Shown here: piece after piece, positions 1 to 7,332 of the stretch
How positions within the stretch are numbered: the stretch's first letter is position 1
How the letters are laid out: every line of letters starts with the position of its first letter
Assembly (NCBI RefSeq): GCF_000016425.1
Contig: NC_009380.1
Location: forward strand, 2,608,144 to 2,672,143
Length of the DNA: 64,000 bases
Source of the DNA: Salinispora tropica CNB-440
Lineage (GTDB): Bacteria; Actinomycetota; Actinomycetes; Mycobacteriales; Micromonosporaceae
Direction: 5' to 3'
Notes under the pieces: model-generated
The model's input: the letters and a program-made list of their open reading frames with translations, nothing else
Told to the model about the DNA's origin: nothing
Database searches by the model: none
Program-made: the position numbers and the translations under genes

Positions 1-315
1 TCGGAGGAGGATGGCCACCGCTCGTTAATTTCCCTAACGGCACGTTGACATTAACGGATGTCAGCGGCAGGGGCATGCCGGCGCCCGCGAGCCGGAAAGA
101 TTGACGAAGACGTACCGCCAGCACCGCGACCCCCGACCAGGAAGCCCGGCCGGCCTCACCGTCTCGTTGTCTGGGCTCGTAGGGCGAGAGGGGAAACCAT
201 GATCAAAACCCATTGGGACAGGACGGGCTGCCACCGGGACGGAGCGGGACGGAGGGGATGCGCGTCGCACGAGCACCCACCGAGCACCCCGCCGTCCACC
301 AGGGACGGAAAAGCA
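1..315. other. Gene-free left edge
   Basis: I see no convincing gene here. The open frames are high-GC shadows without recognisable domains. The stretch lies downstream of the tRNA fragment on the minus strand, so it is probably old chromosomal flank outside the accessory DNA that starts near position 404. Confidence 0.4.
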
Positions 316-353
316 AAGGCGCTTGACCCATGTTCTTACAGGTCAAGCGCCTT
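316..353 (-). terminator. Terminator of the tRNA-Arg remnant
   Basis: Two perfect 13-nt arms (AAGGCGCTTGACC and its complement) flank a 12-nt loop. On the minus strand a T-rich stretch (TGCTTTTCC) follows. It lies 10 nt past the 3' end of the tRNA fragment, as expected for a tRNA gene terminator. Confidence 0.8.
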
Positions 354-362
354 ACGATCTTG

Positions 363-404
363 CGCGCCCGAAGGGATTCGAACCCCTAACCTTCTGATCC
401 GTAG
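363..404 (-). tRNA. tRNA-Arg(ACG), 3' half only (att-like remnant)
   Basis: On the minus strand the sequence gives the second half of a tRNA: anticodon loop CTACGGA (anticodon ACG), the 3' anticodon stem, a T-arm with GGTTCGAATCC, and the acceptor strand CGGGCGC. The D-arm and 5' acceptor strand are missing. Past the anticodon loop the sequence becomes the 5' part of a DUF6228 gene. Tyrosine integrases often cross over in the anticodon loop of tRNA genes, and a 3' tRNA fragment next to its native terminator is what one end of such an integration leaves. The fragment cannot make a tRNA. No intact partner gene or second fragment is visible in the window. Confidence 0.75.
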
Positions 405-427
405 TCCGATGCCAAGACGACCCGACG

Positions 428-817
428 GTGTCCATCCGCCTGCACGACCGTTCCTTTCCCGACGAATACGGCATCTGCTTCGCGGTCGAAGCCCGCGCAC
501 AGGGCCTACACGCCGAACTACCCGGCACTGAGATGTGGGTCTGGGACGAAGCCTGGCTTCCTGACTTCATCAGTCAGCTCGCCGCCGACTACCGCGGCTG
601 GGCCGACGAGCGGACCTGGCAGGCCAACCACCTCACCGTTCGCGCTACCTTCCACTCCGGAGGTCACGTGGCACTCACCTGGCAGCTGCAACCCTGGGTA
701 TCCCGCTCTGATGCCTGGCAGGCGTCGATCACCACCTGGCTCGAAGGCGGGGAGCAGATGAGCAATCTCGCCGCGGACCTCCGCGAGTTCCTACCCAACC
801 CCGGTCCGACCAAGTAG
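428..817 (+). CDS. DUF6228-family protein, 5'-truncated
   Basis: This 129-residue protein of unknown function resembles actinobacterial DUF6228 proteins by its 'RGW..ERTWQ.NHL' segment, 'SGGHV.LTWQL.PW' segment and a C-terminal 'WLE.GEQMS.LA.D' motif. The same frame stays open upstream into VRCQDDPT, the normal family N-terminus. It then meets a stop inside the tRNA fragment, so the first few residues are lost and GTG at 428 is the only plausible start left. A shorter, internally deleted copy lies at about 47.82-48.07 kb on the minus strand. No ribosome site is obvious, so expression is doubtful. Confidence 0.6.
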   Translation: MSIRLHDRSFPDEYGICFAVEARAQGLHAELPGTEMWVWDEAWLPDFISQLAADYRGWADERTWQANHLTVRATFHSGGHVALTWQLQPWVSRSDAWQASITTWLEGGEQMSNLAADLREFLPNPGPTK

Positions 818-1037
818 CTACCACGGCATCACCCCGCAACCGCACCTCTGCCGTCGACCACCGTGGTTCGCTGCACTCCGTGACCGAAGCCTGTTCAGGC
901 GGACGAATACCAGCTACATCGAATAAGTGACTCTGCCAGTCGGGCGGGCCCGGCGGCGGTATCCCTGCCGGCGGCATCGACCGCTAAACCGGGGCCCCAT
1001 CAGCCCCCGGAGATTTCGGCAGCTTCATGCCCCCTAG

Positions 1038-1127
1038 ATGGGTTTCCCCGACCGTGACGGGGTCCACGTATGCCGCGCGCTGCGTGCCCGCGACCCCGAG
1101 GTGCCGATCATCGCGGTAACTGCGGGG
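1038..1127 (+). pseudogene. Response-regulator receiver domain fragment
   Basis: Thirty codons read GFPDRDGVHVCRALRARDPE followed by VPIIAVTAG. This is the stretch after the phospho-acceptor aspartate in OmpR-type receivers (usually 'LP..DG..VC..LR....PIIMLTA'). The aspartate-containing beginning and everything after the 'TA' motif are missing, and no DNA-binding domain follows. It is a truncated relic next to the 3' end of the convergent sigma gene. Confidence 0.6.
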
Positions 1128-1145
1128 GTCGGGATCGCGGTGATC

Positions 1146-2459
1146 TCACAGTTCCGGATCGTCCGGGTTCTCCCGGTCGGTCGACGACGACTGGGGCCTA
1201 CCGGCTGCGGCGACGGCCTCCGCGAGCCGCCGCCGCAGGAACGCCCGTTCCGGCTCGTTGCCGACCAGGTCGAGTGCCCGACGGTACGCCGCCGCGGCCT
1301 CCTCGACCCGACCCAGTCGACGCAGCAGGTCCGCCCGGGTTGCCGGCAGCAGGTGGTATCCGGCCAGCCGGCCCTGCTCGTCGAGCGTGTCGAGCAGCCG
1401 CAACCCGGCGGCCGGACCGTCCCGCAGCGCCACCGCCACCGCCCGGTTCAGTTCCACCAGCGGTGACGGCGCCAGCCGGGCCAGTACGTCGTAGAGCGCG
1501 ACCACCTGGGGCCAGTCCGTACCGGCCACGTCGGCGGCCTCGCTGTGCAGCGCGGCGATCGCGGCCTGTACCGCGTACGGGCCGGGGCCGTTGGCCAGCG
1601 CGTCGGGTACGAGTCGACGACCCTCCTCGATCTGGTCGCGGTCCCAGAGTGTGCGGTCCTGCTCGTCGAGGAGTACCAGGTCGCCCTCGGCGGTGCACCG
1701 GGCGGCCCGGCGGGCGTCGACCAGCAGCAGCAGGGCGAGCAGCCCGGTCACCTCCGGTTGTCGGGGCAGCAGCCGGTGCAGGAGCCGGGCCAGCCGGATC
1801 GCCTCGTCCGCCAGGTCGGTCCGGACAAGCTGCGGACCGCTGCTCGCCGCGTACCCCTCGGTGAAGATCAGATAGATCACCCGGAGCACCCTGGGGAGCC
1901 GGGCCGGCAGTTCGGTGGCGTCCGGAACCCGGAACGGGATCCGGGCGGCCCGGATCTTCTGCTTCGCCCGGCCGATCCGCTGGGCCATCGTCGGCACCGG
2001 GACCAGGAACGCCCGGGCGACCTCGGCAGTGGTGAGTCCGGCCAGGTAGCGCAGGGTCAACATGATCTGCGTCTCGCCGGGCAGCGCCGGATGACAGCAG
2101 GTGAAGAAGAGCGCCAGCCGCTCGTCCGGCAGGTCGTCGCCGTCGCCCGGCTGGGGCGCGGCCGGCTCTTGCCGGACGGCCTCGGCCTGGAGTACGGCCA
2201 GCCGGGCCGCGTAGGCGCGGTCCCGGCGGAGCCGGTCAACAGCCCGCCGCCGGGCGGTGGTGAGCAGCCAGGCCGCCGGACGGCTCGGCACACCCCGCAC
2301 CGGCCAGTGCAGCAGGGCCGCCTCGATCGCGTCAGAGGCGACCTCCTCGGCGAGGTCGAGGTCGCCGAAGTGTCGGACCAGGGTGGCGAGCAGCCGCCCG
2401 CGCTCCTCCCGGAACACCCGCTCCAGAACGTCGGGGGCCGGCAGCTCGCCATCGGACAC
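1146..2459 (-). CDS. ECF42-type RNA polymerase sigma factor
   Basis: This 437-residue sigma factor has region 2 near residues 10-80 ('FREERGRLLATLVRHFGDLDL', then 'AEEVASDAIEAAL') and region 4 near 120-180 ('RYLAGLTTAEVARAFLVP' and the following helix). A long alpha-helical C-terminal extension of about 250 residues follows, typical of ECF42 sigma factors and resembling TPR repeats. It should direct RNA polymerase to a small regulon. The DGPF/YCII gene lies immediately upstream on the same strand (34-bp gap), which is the hallmark partner of this sigma group. No anti-sigma gene is visible. I chose the GTG at 2459 because family conservation begins there. An in-frame ATG at 2531 would overlap the upstream gene. 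Confidence 0.88.
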   Translation of the reverse strand: MSDGELPAPDVLERVFREERGRLLATLVRHFGDLDLAEEVASDAIEAALLHWPVRGVPSRPAAWLLTTARRRAVDRLRRDRAYAARLAVLQAEAVRQEPAAPQPGDGDDLPDERLALFFTCCHPALPGETQIMLTLRYLAGLTTAEVARAFLVPVPTMAQRIGRAKQKIRAARIPFRVPDATELPARLPRVLRVIYLIFTEGYAASSGPQLVRTDLADEAIRLARLLHRLLPRQPEVTGLLALLLLVDARRAARCTAEGDLVLLDEQDRTLWDRDQIEEGRRLVPDALANGPGPYAVQAAIAALHSEAADVAGTDWPQVVALYDVLARLAPSPLVELNRAVAVALRDGPAAGLRLLDTLDEQGRLAGYHLLPATRADLLRRLGRVEEAAAAYRRALDLVGNEPERAFLRRRLAEAVAAAGRPQSSSTDRENPDDPEL

Positions 2460-2493
2460 GTCTATCCGCCCAGGCCGTCGTCGACAGTGCCGG

Positions 2494-2850
2494 TCACGGC
2501 TGCTCGAACTCCAGGACCGGTCGAATTTCAACCTTGCCGCGCTTCGCGGCGGGGCAGCGGGTGGCCCAGCCGATGGCGGCGTCCAGGTCCGGCACGTCGA
2601 CCAGGTAATAGCCGCCGAGGATCTCCCGGGTCTCCGCGAACGGCCCGTCGGTGATAGTCGGCTCGCCCTGCTCGGGGGCCTGCACCGTCGTGGCGGTCTC
2701 GGTGCCCTGCAACGCGTGGCTGGGAAGCATCACACCCGCGTCGGCGAGCAGTTTGTCGTACGCCGAGTACGTGGCGATCTCCGCCTGCATCGCGTCCGGG
2801 TCGGTCGGTTCCTGAGCCGGGTCGCCGTAGAGCAGAAACAGGTACTTCAC
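2494..2850 (-). CDS. YCII-related DGPF-domain protein
   Basis: This 118-residue protein begins MKYLFLLYGDP and carries TDGPFAETREILGGYY, the signature of the DGPF subgroup of the YCII (ferredoxin-like) fold. The GTG start is set by a strong Shine-Dalgarno (GGAGGAG, 7 nt upstream). It is the first gene of a two-gene operon with the ECF42 sigma factor. Such proteins are required partners or modulators of ECF42 sigma activity in several actinobacteria, but their biochemical role is unknown. Length and motif are normal for the family. Confidence 0.88.
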   Translation of the reverse strand: MKYLFLLYGDPAQEPTDPDAMQAEIATYSAYDKLLADAGVMLPSHALQGTETATTVQAPEQGEPTITDGPFAETREILGGYYLVDVPDLDAAIGWATRCPAAKRGKVEIRPVLEFEQP

Positions 2851-3003
2851 GCGAACTCCTCCGTCTTAATTCCACCCGGATCCTGAGGCCGGCGTCACCG
2901 ACTCGCTCCGGATCGACAGCGCAGCGACTGCTGCACAGCATGACAACGAACGGGCCTGGTCGAGAACGACAGCCCCACCCAACTTTTTGCCGGCCAGCCT
3001 CGA

Positions 3004-3086
3004 AGGCCCGGGATTCCCGAAGCTGCGGCGAGCCGCAAAGTAGCCAATCATCAGAGTTCATGTATGGATGACGGGTCGTTGGTCGA
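3004..3086 (+). repeat. Left 83-bp inverted repeat of a Tn3-family remnant
   Basis: This sequence matches the reverse complement of 5082-5164 at 81 of 83 positions. It begins AGGCCCGGGA and ends GGTCGA. The right copy sits directly in front of a Tn3-type transposase start, so the pair look like the two ends of one Tn3-family element. On the inner side this copy joins a truncated IS110 transposase directly at 3087. Confidence 0.8.
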
Positions 3087-3254
3087 GGCACGCTCAGCCG
3101 CGCCTACTACGACCGCAAACGCACCGAGGGTAAGAAACACAACGCCGCCCTCGTCTGCCTCGCCCGCCGCCGCGTTGACGTCCTGTTCGCCATGCTCCGC
3201 GACGAGGTCCCCTACCAGCACAGACCCGTGGTCGCCCTAACATCGCCAGCGTGA
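3087..3254 (+). pseudogene. IS110-family transposase, C-terminal fragment
   Basis: The frame gives LSRAYYDRKRTEGKKHNAAL, then CLARRRVDVLFAMLRD, the conserved end of IS110-family transposases, and stops at 3252-3254. All of the catalytic RuvC-like domain and the serine motif are gone. The fragment starts exactly where the 83-bp repeat ends, so one element has cut into the other. Confidence 0.8.
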
Positions 3255-3565
3255 TGGAACTGGACCTCGACGACTTCGCCGCCACCGTGGACGCCCGCGC
3301 CCCGCAACTGCACAACATTGGCATCCAATGGCAGCTACACCGAGGGCCCACCTACAACAAGTCCGCAGCCTGGATCGACTGCACCAACGGCGACCTCGCC
3401 GGCTGGTTGATCGTCTGGACCAGCGGTGAGGCCGAACTCGAAACAGCCAACCTGACCACAGGGTCAGTCGACAGCACCCACTACGAACTCTCCGCGCTCA
3501 ACGACCTCACCACCTGCCTCGATGACCTGATTCGCCGGCTAACTCCTACAGGCTCGTGCGCTTGA
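3254..3565 (+). CDS. Small hypothetical protein (possibly TriTu-like immunity fold)
   Basis: This 103-residue acidic protein (MELDLDDFAATVDARAPQLH..) has the pattern 'D.S/TGD..G.LI.W.SGEAE.E.A....G', which reminds me of TriTu-type immunity proteins; I hold this weakly. There are no membrane segments. The ATG overlaps the stop of the IS110 fragment and there is no clear ribosome site, so the start could be the GTG at 3251. The next small gene overlaps its end by 10 bp. It lies inside the inverted-repeat unit with the MerR-PP2C gene. Confidence 0.5.
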   Translation: MELDLDDFAATVDARAPQLHNIGIQWQLHRGPTYNKSAAWIDCTNGDLAGWLIVWTSGEAELETANLTTGSVDSTHYELSALNDLTTCLDDLIRRLTPTGSCA

Positions 3566-3756
3566 CAGAAGGCATAGGGACACCCCCGGCCCAGCAACGC
3601 CCGCAGCTGGCCGTGGTCTGCACAGCAGAGCACGACATGCTCGGCGAGTGCGGGATCGATCTTGACAAACTCGGCTGGCTACGCGAAGCCCTGGCACTCA
3701 ACGCCGACACCACGGACGACGAGGGGAAAGACGACGACCTCACACCACTCGATTGA
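3556..3756 (+). CDS. Hypothetical 66-residue protein
   Basis: A short acidic protein (MRLTEGIGTPPAQQRP.., ending TTDDEGKDDDLTPLD) read from a GTG that overlaps the previous gene by 10 bp, so the two may be translationally coupled. I do not recognise a domain. A strong terminator hairpin lies right after its stop, which supports this as the end of a small transcript. Confidence 0.35.
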   Translation: MRLTEGIGTPPAQQRPQLAVVCTAEHDMLGECGIDLDKLGWLREALALNADTTDDEGKDDDLTPLD

Positions 3757-3764
3757 CCTGTGCG

Positions 3765-3799
3765 TGCTCCCTGCGCCGAACGCGATGGCGCAGGGAGCA
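3765..3799. terminator. Bidirectional terminator hairpin
   Basis: Two 13-nt perfect arms (TGCTCCCTGCGCC and complement) are separated by 9 nt. The hairpin lies between the convergent ends of the 66-residue gene and the MerR-PP2C gene. Confidence 0.7.
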
Positions 3800-3813
3800 C
3801 AGGACTGCAGGGT

Positions 3814-4881
3814 CTACACCGCGGCGATATCGGCGATGACGCAGGCGATATTGTCCGGCGCCCCTGCGGCCTGAGCCAGACCGGTCAACTGCTGCACCGC
3901 ATCCTCGGGATCGGTTGCTGTACTCAGCGCCGACTGCAGGGCAGCCCGGTCGACGACGGCCGACAGTCCGTCGGAGCACAGCAGGTACCGGTCACCGGGC
4001 AGGGCGGTGCGTAGCGCAAGGTCCGCCTCGACCTGCTGCCCGCCGCCGAGAGCGCGTACCAGCACGGCGCGCTGAGGATGCGCAGTGGCCTCGTCTCGGT
4101 CGAGCTTGCCTTGATCCACCTGGGTCTGCACCCAGGTGTGGTCCTGGGTGAGCAGGAACAGCTCGCCGCCGCGCAGCAGGTATGCCCGGGTGTCACCGAC
4201 GTGCACCAGGGCCAGTTGGGAGCCGCTGCGCAGCAGCGCGGTCAGCGTGGTGATCGGCTGATGATCGTCGGTCGCCAGGGCTTGCACGGTGCGGTCGGCG
4301 TCGGTGACCGCACCGGCCAGCATCGTCAGCAGGTCGGCGGCCGGTACGTCGACGAGTTCCAATGCCTTGAGGGCGTCGATGGCAGCCGCGCTGGCTGCGG
4401 CGCCGCCGGGTCCCCGCATACCGTCGGCGACGGCCAGCAACCGATCGCTGGCGTACGCGACGTCCTCGTTGCTGTCGCGTATGGCGCCGGTGTCGCAGCC
4501 GGCGGCGTAGCGGACGACAAGGGTGGGGTTCGCGTGAGACATGGTGGTGCTCCCTGCTGATAGGTGGTCCACGAGGAAGGTGGCGAGCCGTGCGCGAGCT
4601 GCGGTATCGGCAGTGACCTGCCGCCAGTACGCGGTGATCGCCTCCGCCGCCGCCGTAGGCGCCAAGCCACTCACCGTGCGGATCTTCGCCAGTGGCATGC
4701 CAATGCGACGTAACTGGGCGACCAGCCGGGCCAGCGGCAGCTGCTCCGGGTCGTAGAGCCGGTATCCGGACTCGGGATCGACCGCCGCCGGCGGCAGGAG
4801 CCCGACCTCGTCGTACAGGCGCAACGCCTTCGGCGTCAGTCCCGCCGCCCGGCTGAACGCCCCGATGGTCAGCAGCCCCAC
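3814..4881 (-). CDS. MerR-PP2C fusion: DNA-binding regulator with protein phosphatase domain
   Basis: This 355-residue two-domain protein starts with a MerR helix-turn-helix and wing at residues 2-70 ('GLLTIGAFSRAAGLTPKALR', then 'LYDEVGLLPP' and 'GYRLYD'). A helical linker follows. From about residue 120 to the end is a PP2C-type Ser/Thr phosphatase, with metal-binding signatures NEDVA, VADGM, GDTRAYLL, CSDGL and PDNIA. The usual 'GG' after DGM is RG, which may alter the active site. The GTG start is fixed by a strong Shine-Dalgarno (GAGGAGG, 8 nt). A 10-bp inverted repeat overlies the leader and could be its own operator. I recall similar fusions in other actinobacteria, so the architecture is uncommon but not unique. 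Its location inside Tn3-type inverted repeats suggests transfer. Confidence 0.85.
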   Translation of the reverse strand: MGLLTIGAFSRAAGLTPKALRLYDEVGLLPPAAVDPESGYRLYDPEQLPLARLVAQLRRIGMPLAKIRTVSGLAPTAAAEAITAYWRQVTADTAARARLATFLVDHLSAGSTTMSHANPTLVVRYAAGCDTGAIRDSNEDVAYASDRLLAVADGMRGPGGAAASAAAIDALKALELVDVPAADLLTMLAGAVTDADRTVQALATDDHQPITTLTALLRSGSQLALVHVGDTRAYLLRGGELFLLTQDHTWVQTQVDQGKLDRDEATAHPQRAVLVRALGGGQQVEADLALRTALPGDRYLLCSDGLSAVVDRAALQSALSTATDPEDAVQQLTGLAQAAGAPDNIACVIADIAAV

Positions 4882-4895
4882 GTCGACATCCTCCT

Positions 4896-4920
4896 CATGC
4901 CGGTCACCGCGACCGGCATG
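4896..4920 (-). promoter_or_regulatory. Putative operator of the MerR-PP2C gene
   Basis: Perfect 10-bp arms (CATGCCGGTC and complement) flank a 5-bp spacer just upstream of the Shine-Dalgarno. Further upstream are two TTGACC boxes, candidate -35 elements. MerR proteins bind dyads of this sort, so autoregulation is plausible. Confidence 0.45.
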
Positions 4921-4979
4921 CACCAGGCTGGGGCTTACCCAAAGGTCAAGGTCAAGAGCGGAGACCTCGACCAGGCCAT

Positions 4980-5078
4980 CCGCCGGGTCGCGCCGGTCTT
5001 GTTGGCCACCAACTGCCAGTCCGAATCCAACAGCGTCCCGCAAGCGATCAGAGCCTCGGGATCCCAGTCACGACGCAT
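4980..5078 (-). pseudogene. Tn3-family transposase, N-terminal fragment
   Basis: From ATG at 5078 the minus strand reads MRRDWDPEALIACGTLLDSD, then WQLVANKTGATR. This is the conserved start of Tn3-type TnpA proteins (DUF4158 region). Similarity ends near 4985, where the MerR-PP2C upstream DNA begins. The other roughly 950 residues are missing. It begins 4 bp inside the right 83-bp repeat, as tnpA does at the end of a Tn3 transposon. Confidence 0.75.
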
Positions 5079-5081
5079 GCA

Positions 5082-5164
5082 TCGACCAACGACCCGTCAT
5101 CCATACATGAACTCGGATGATTGGCTACTTTGCGGCTCGCCGCAGCTTCGGGAGTCCCGGGCCT
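5082..5164 (-). repeat. Right 83-bp inverted repeat of a Tn3-family remnant
   Basis: Inverted copy of 3004-3086 with two mismatches. It is the tnpA-proximal end of the element. The 83-bp length exceeds the usual 38-bp Tn3 terminal repeat. Confidence 0.8.
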
Positions 5165-5199
5165 ACATGGGGGCCGGCTCGACTCCCTCACCGTGCCCG

Positions 5200-5440
5200 G
5201 CAGCGAGCAGACCTTCATCGACAGGCGTCCGGCAAGCTCGCCCGCCGCCCCGAACTCGACAAGGCGCTCCTGGTCGCCCACCGGCCGGGGAACAGCTCGT
5301 GGTCACCAAACTCGACCGACTCATCCGCTTCCTCGAACACCTCATCGACCTGCCCGCCCAGCTGCAGCAGCGTGGCGTCGACGCTGCCATCCGGCGACCG
5401 CGTCGTCTGCGGCGGATCTTCTTCTCGGTACGAGGCCGTT
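5200..5440 (+). pseudogene. Serine resolvase remnant (frameshifted)
   Basis: In two or three frames one can read SGKLARRPELDKALLVA, GEQLVVTKLDRLIRFLEHL, then IDLPAQLQQRGVD and RIFFSVRG. This is the middle of the catalytic domain of Tn3-type resolvases ('VTKLDRL.RS..HL..L...L...GV'). The serine-containing N-terminus and the C-terminal DNA-binding domain are missing. It lies just outside the right inverted repeat and is probably part of the same or a nested transposon. Confidence 0.75.
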
Positions 5441-5670
5441 GACAGGCTGGACCTCTACCTACCGCTCGGTGCTCTAGCCCGAGTTGACCACAGAGTCGGT
5501 GGCTTCCCTTTGATGAACAGAGCGGGGTGGACTCGCTCGCTGATGCTGACATAGCTGCCGACCGGCGGTATGCCACCGCCCTGCTGTCCTCTCCCGAAGG
5601 CTTGGACTACGGTCCCGCTACCGCCCGACACCGGGATGGGCGTGACGAGAAGTTGTCTACGCTGACAGCC

Positions 5671-6066
5671 ATGATCGAGAGACCTACGCGGGGTTGGCGG
5701 CGTGAGGTGGCGACCCAGGAGGCGGCCGTTGCCGCCGGAGGTTTGGATCCGGTGGAGGCGTATGCCGCCGAGCTGTGGCCGGCGGACTTCACGGCGGCGG
5801 TCGACTCCGTCTTGGACGTGTACGAGCATGACGCCGCGGCCCTGGACCCGGTGGCGGACGAAGCGGTCTGGGTGGTTGTTGAACGAGTTGTGCTGGGGTT
5901 GAACGCTGCAGATGAGAATCATGGCGCTATCGAGACCGGGGAGCGCGAAGAGCTCGCCGAGTACATCGACGCCGTTCTGACGGATGCCGGCGTGGATGTC
6001 GCTGCTCTTACCGCTCGGCGCGGCCTCAGCCGCGCCGAGCTGACTGACTCCTGGCGAGACTGGTGA
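5671..6066 (+). CDS. Hypothetical acidic protein
   Basis: This 131-residue soluble protein (MIERPTRGWRREVATQEAAV..) is rich in Asp, Glu and Ala, predicted alpha-helical, and has no domain I recognise. The phrases 'EREELAEYIDAVL' and 'RAELTDSWRDW' near the end suggest a folded C-terminus. A TACGCT box 11 nt before the ATG could be a -10 element of a leaderless transcript; no Shine-Dalgarno is seen. It stands alone between transposon debris and the secreted protein gene. Confidence 0.55.
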   Translation: MIERPTRGWRREVATQEAAVAAGGLDPVEAYAAELWPADFTAAVDSVLDVYEHDAAALDPVADEAVWVVVERVVLGLNAADENHGAIETGEREELAEYIDAVLTDAGVDVAALTARRGLSRAELTDSWRDW

Positions 6067-6531
6067 TCATCAGCTGTGCTGGCGACTCATGCGTCGGCGG
6101 TGGTCAAGATCAGCCGGTGGCCCTGGTCCAGGACGGCGTGCGCGCTGTTCGGTAATGCCTATACACGCCCATGAACACTTTATGGGGCGTGTAGGGGCGA
6201 ATGTGAAACTGTTGGATTGTCATCACCGGTGCCCGGTTGATGCCCGTGTGGGGTGCGGTGGTGGTGGAATCTCGGCGGGCGTCGGGGCGTTACACCCTGC
6301 GTACGGCCGAGGAAGCGCCCCGCTCCGGCGGGTGTCGCCTGTGCGTGTGCCCCGGGAATGATGGGGGCCGGCCGGTCGTTACACATGGACCCGGCGCCGT
6401 GCGCGTCCCCGTGAGACCCGCGGTCGCCGACTTTTCCCTGTTCTGTTGAGCGCCGGACGGTGCTTGCACCCCGCTCCCGACCCCCTTTTCGGGATGTGTG
6501 TGGGTGTCGACCCCCGAATGGAGCACACCTG
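6067..6531 (+). promoter_or_regulatory. Long gene-free leader before a secreted-protein gene
   Basis: About 465 bp separate the two genes. No coding potential stands out. The second half contains several short inverted repeats, and the stretch before the start codon has complementary TTCGGG and CCCGAA segments close to the ribosome site. A long structured leader or a distal promoter could explain the gap. I looked for the c-di-AMP riboswitch core and did not see it. Confidence 0.3.
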
Positions 6532-7116
6532 ATGAACACGATTCTGCGTCGTAGCGTCCTGGGTATCGCTGGTCTGGCCCTGTCCACCGGTGTCGTCGCC
6601 GGCCCCCTGACCACCTACACCGACAGCACCCCGGCCCCGGCTTCGGCCGCGGCGGTGCAGGTCGCGAAGCCGGACCTGGACACCCTGATCCCGCACGGCA
6701 CCCAGGGCAAGCAGTCACGGATCAGCCTGGGTGACGAGCAGGTGTCGAACGTCAAGGCCATCATCGAGGCCACGAAGGCCGCCGGGATGGACGAGCGGGC
6801 CGCCGTCGTGGCGATCGCGACCAGTTTGCAGGAGTCGAAGCTGGAGAACCTGGGTCACCTGGGTGACCGCAACGACCACGACTCGCAGGGCCTGTTCCAG
6901 CAGCGCCCCTCCTCCGGCTGGGGCACGGTCGAGCAGATCACCGACCCCGCCTACTCCACCACCGCGTTCCTGGACGGTCTGAAGCAGGTTGAGGGTTGGC
7001 AGGAGATGCCGTTGACCGAGGCCGCCCAGACGGTGCAGGTGTCGGCGTACCCGTTCCACTACGCCCAGTGGGAGACCCAGGCCGCTGACCTCGTGGCCGA
7101 GCACTGGACCAGCTGA
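6532..7116 (+). CDS. Secreted lysozyme-like (SLT-fold) protein
   Basis: This 194-residue exported protein has a signal peptide at residues 1-41 (MNTILRR, hydrophobic core, cleavage near ASA-AA). The mature part contains 'AVVAIATSLQESKLENLGHL', 'HDSQGLFQQRPSSGWGT', and a C-terminal 'AYPFHYAQWE' segment. These match an actinobacterial secreted family related to soluble lytic transglycosylases. Glu101 in QES is the likely catalytic acid and the SQGLFQQR loop is the substrate motif. It probably cleaves peptidoglycan outside the cell. The start has GGAG 9 nt upstream, and a strong terminator follows the gene. Enzymatic activity is inferred, not shown. Confidence 0.7.
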   Translation: MNTILRRSVLGIAGLALSTGVVAGPLTTYTDSTPAPASAAAVQVAKPDLDTLIPHGTQGKQSRISLGDEQVSNVKAIIEATKAAGMDERAAVVAIATSLQESKLENLGHLGDRNDHDSQGLFQQRPSSGWGTVEQITDPAYSTTAFLDGLKQVEGWQEMPLTEAAQTVQVSAYPFHYAQWETQAADLVAEHWTS

Positions 7117-7155
7117 CCCCACCACATAGACCTAACCCTCCAAGGGGGAAAGAGA

Positions 7156-7192
7156 CTGTTGGCCGGCACCCGGTTCGGGTGCCGGCCAACAG
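7156..7192 (+). terminator. Strong terminator hairpin
   Basis: Perfect 17-bp arms with a 3-nt loop lie 40 bp after the secreted lysozyme-like gene. The typical T-run is weak, as is common in high-GC actinobacteria. Confidence 0.8.
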
Positions 7193-7332
7193 TGCGTTTG
7201 ACAGGGGGTCCGATCCGGCTCTTCCTGCGGTAGCACTCGCTATCCACACCATGTGGATAGAACATGTGTACGACCACGATCCGCCAGTCCGCCCACCCGC
7301 GTAGTGCACTGCACTGTTGATGTGACGTTCAT

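Noticed and set aside
1070..2886. Several long plus-strand frames opposite the sigma and YCII genes
   Set aside because: They are antisense to well-conserved proteins and consist of Arg, Pro and Gly runs with no domain.
3004..5164. Composite transposon made of two insertion sequences
   Set aside because: Only the 83-bp ends are duplicated; no transposase is present at the left end. A single Tn3-type element with two ends fits better.
6180..6531. A c-di-AMP (ydaO-type) riboswitch before the lysozyme-like gene
   Set aside because: The conserved GGTGAATC-like and closing segments could not be found. Only the genomic context suggested it.
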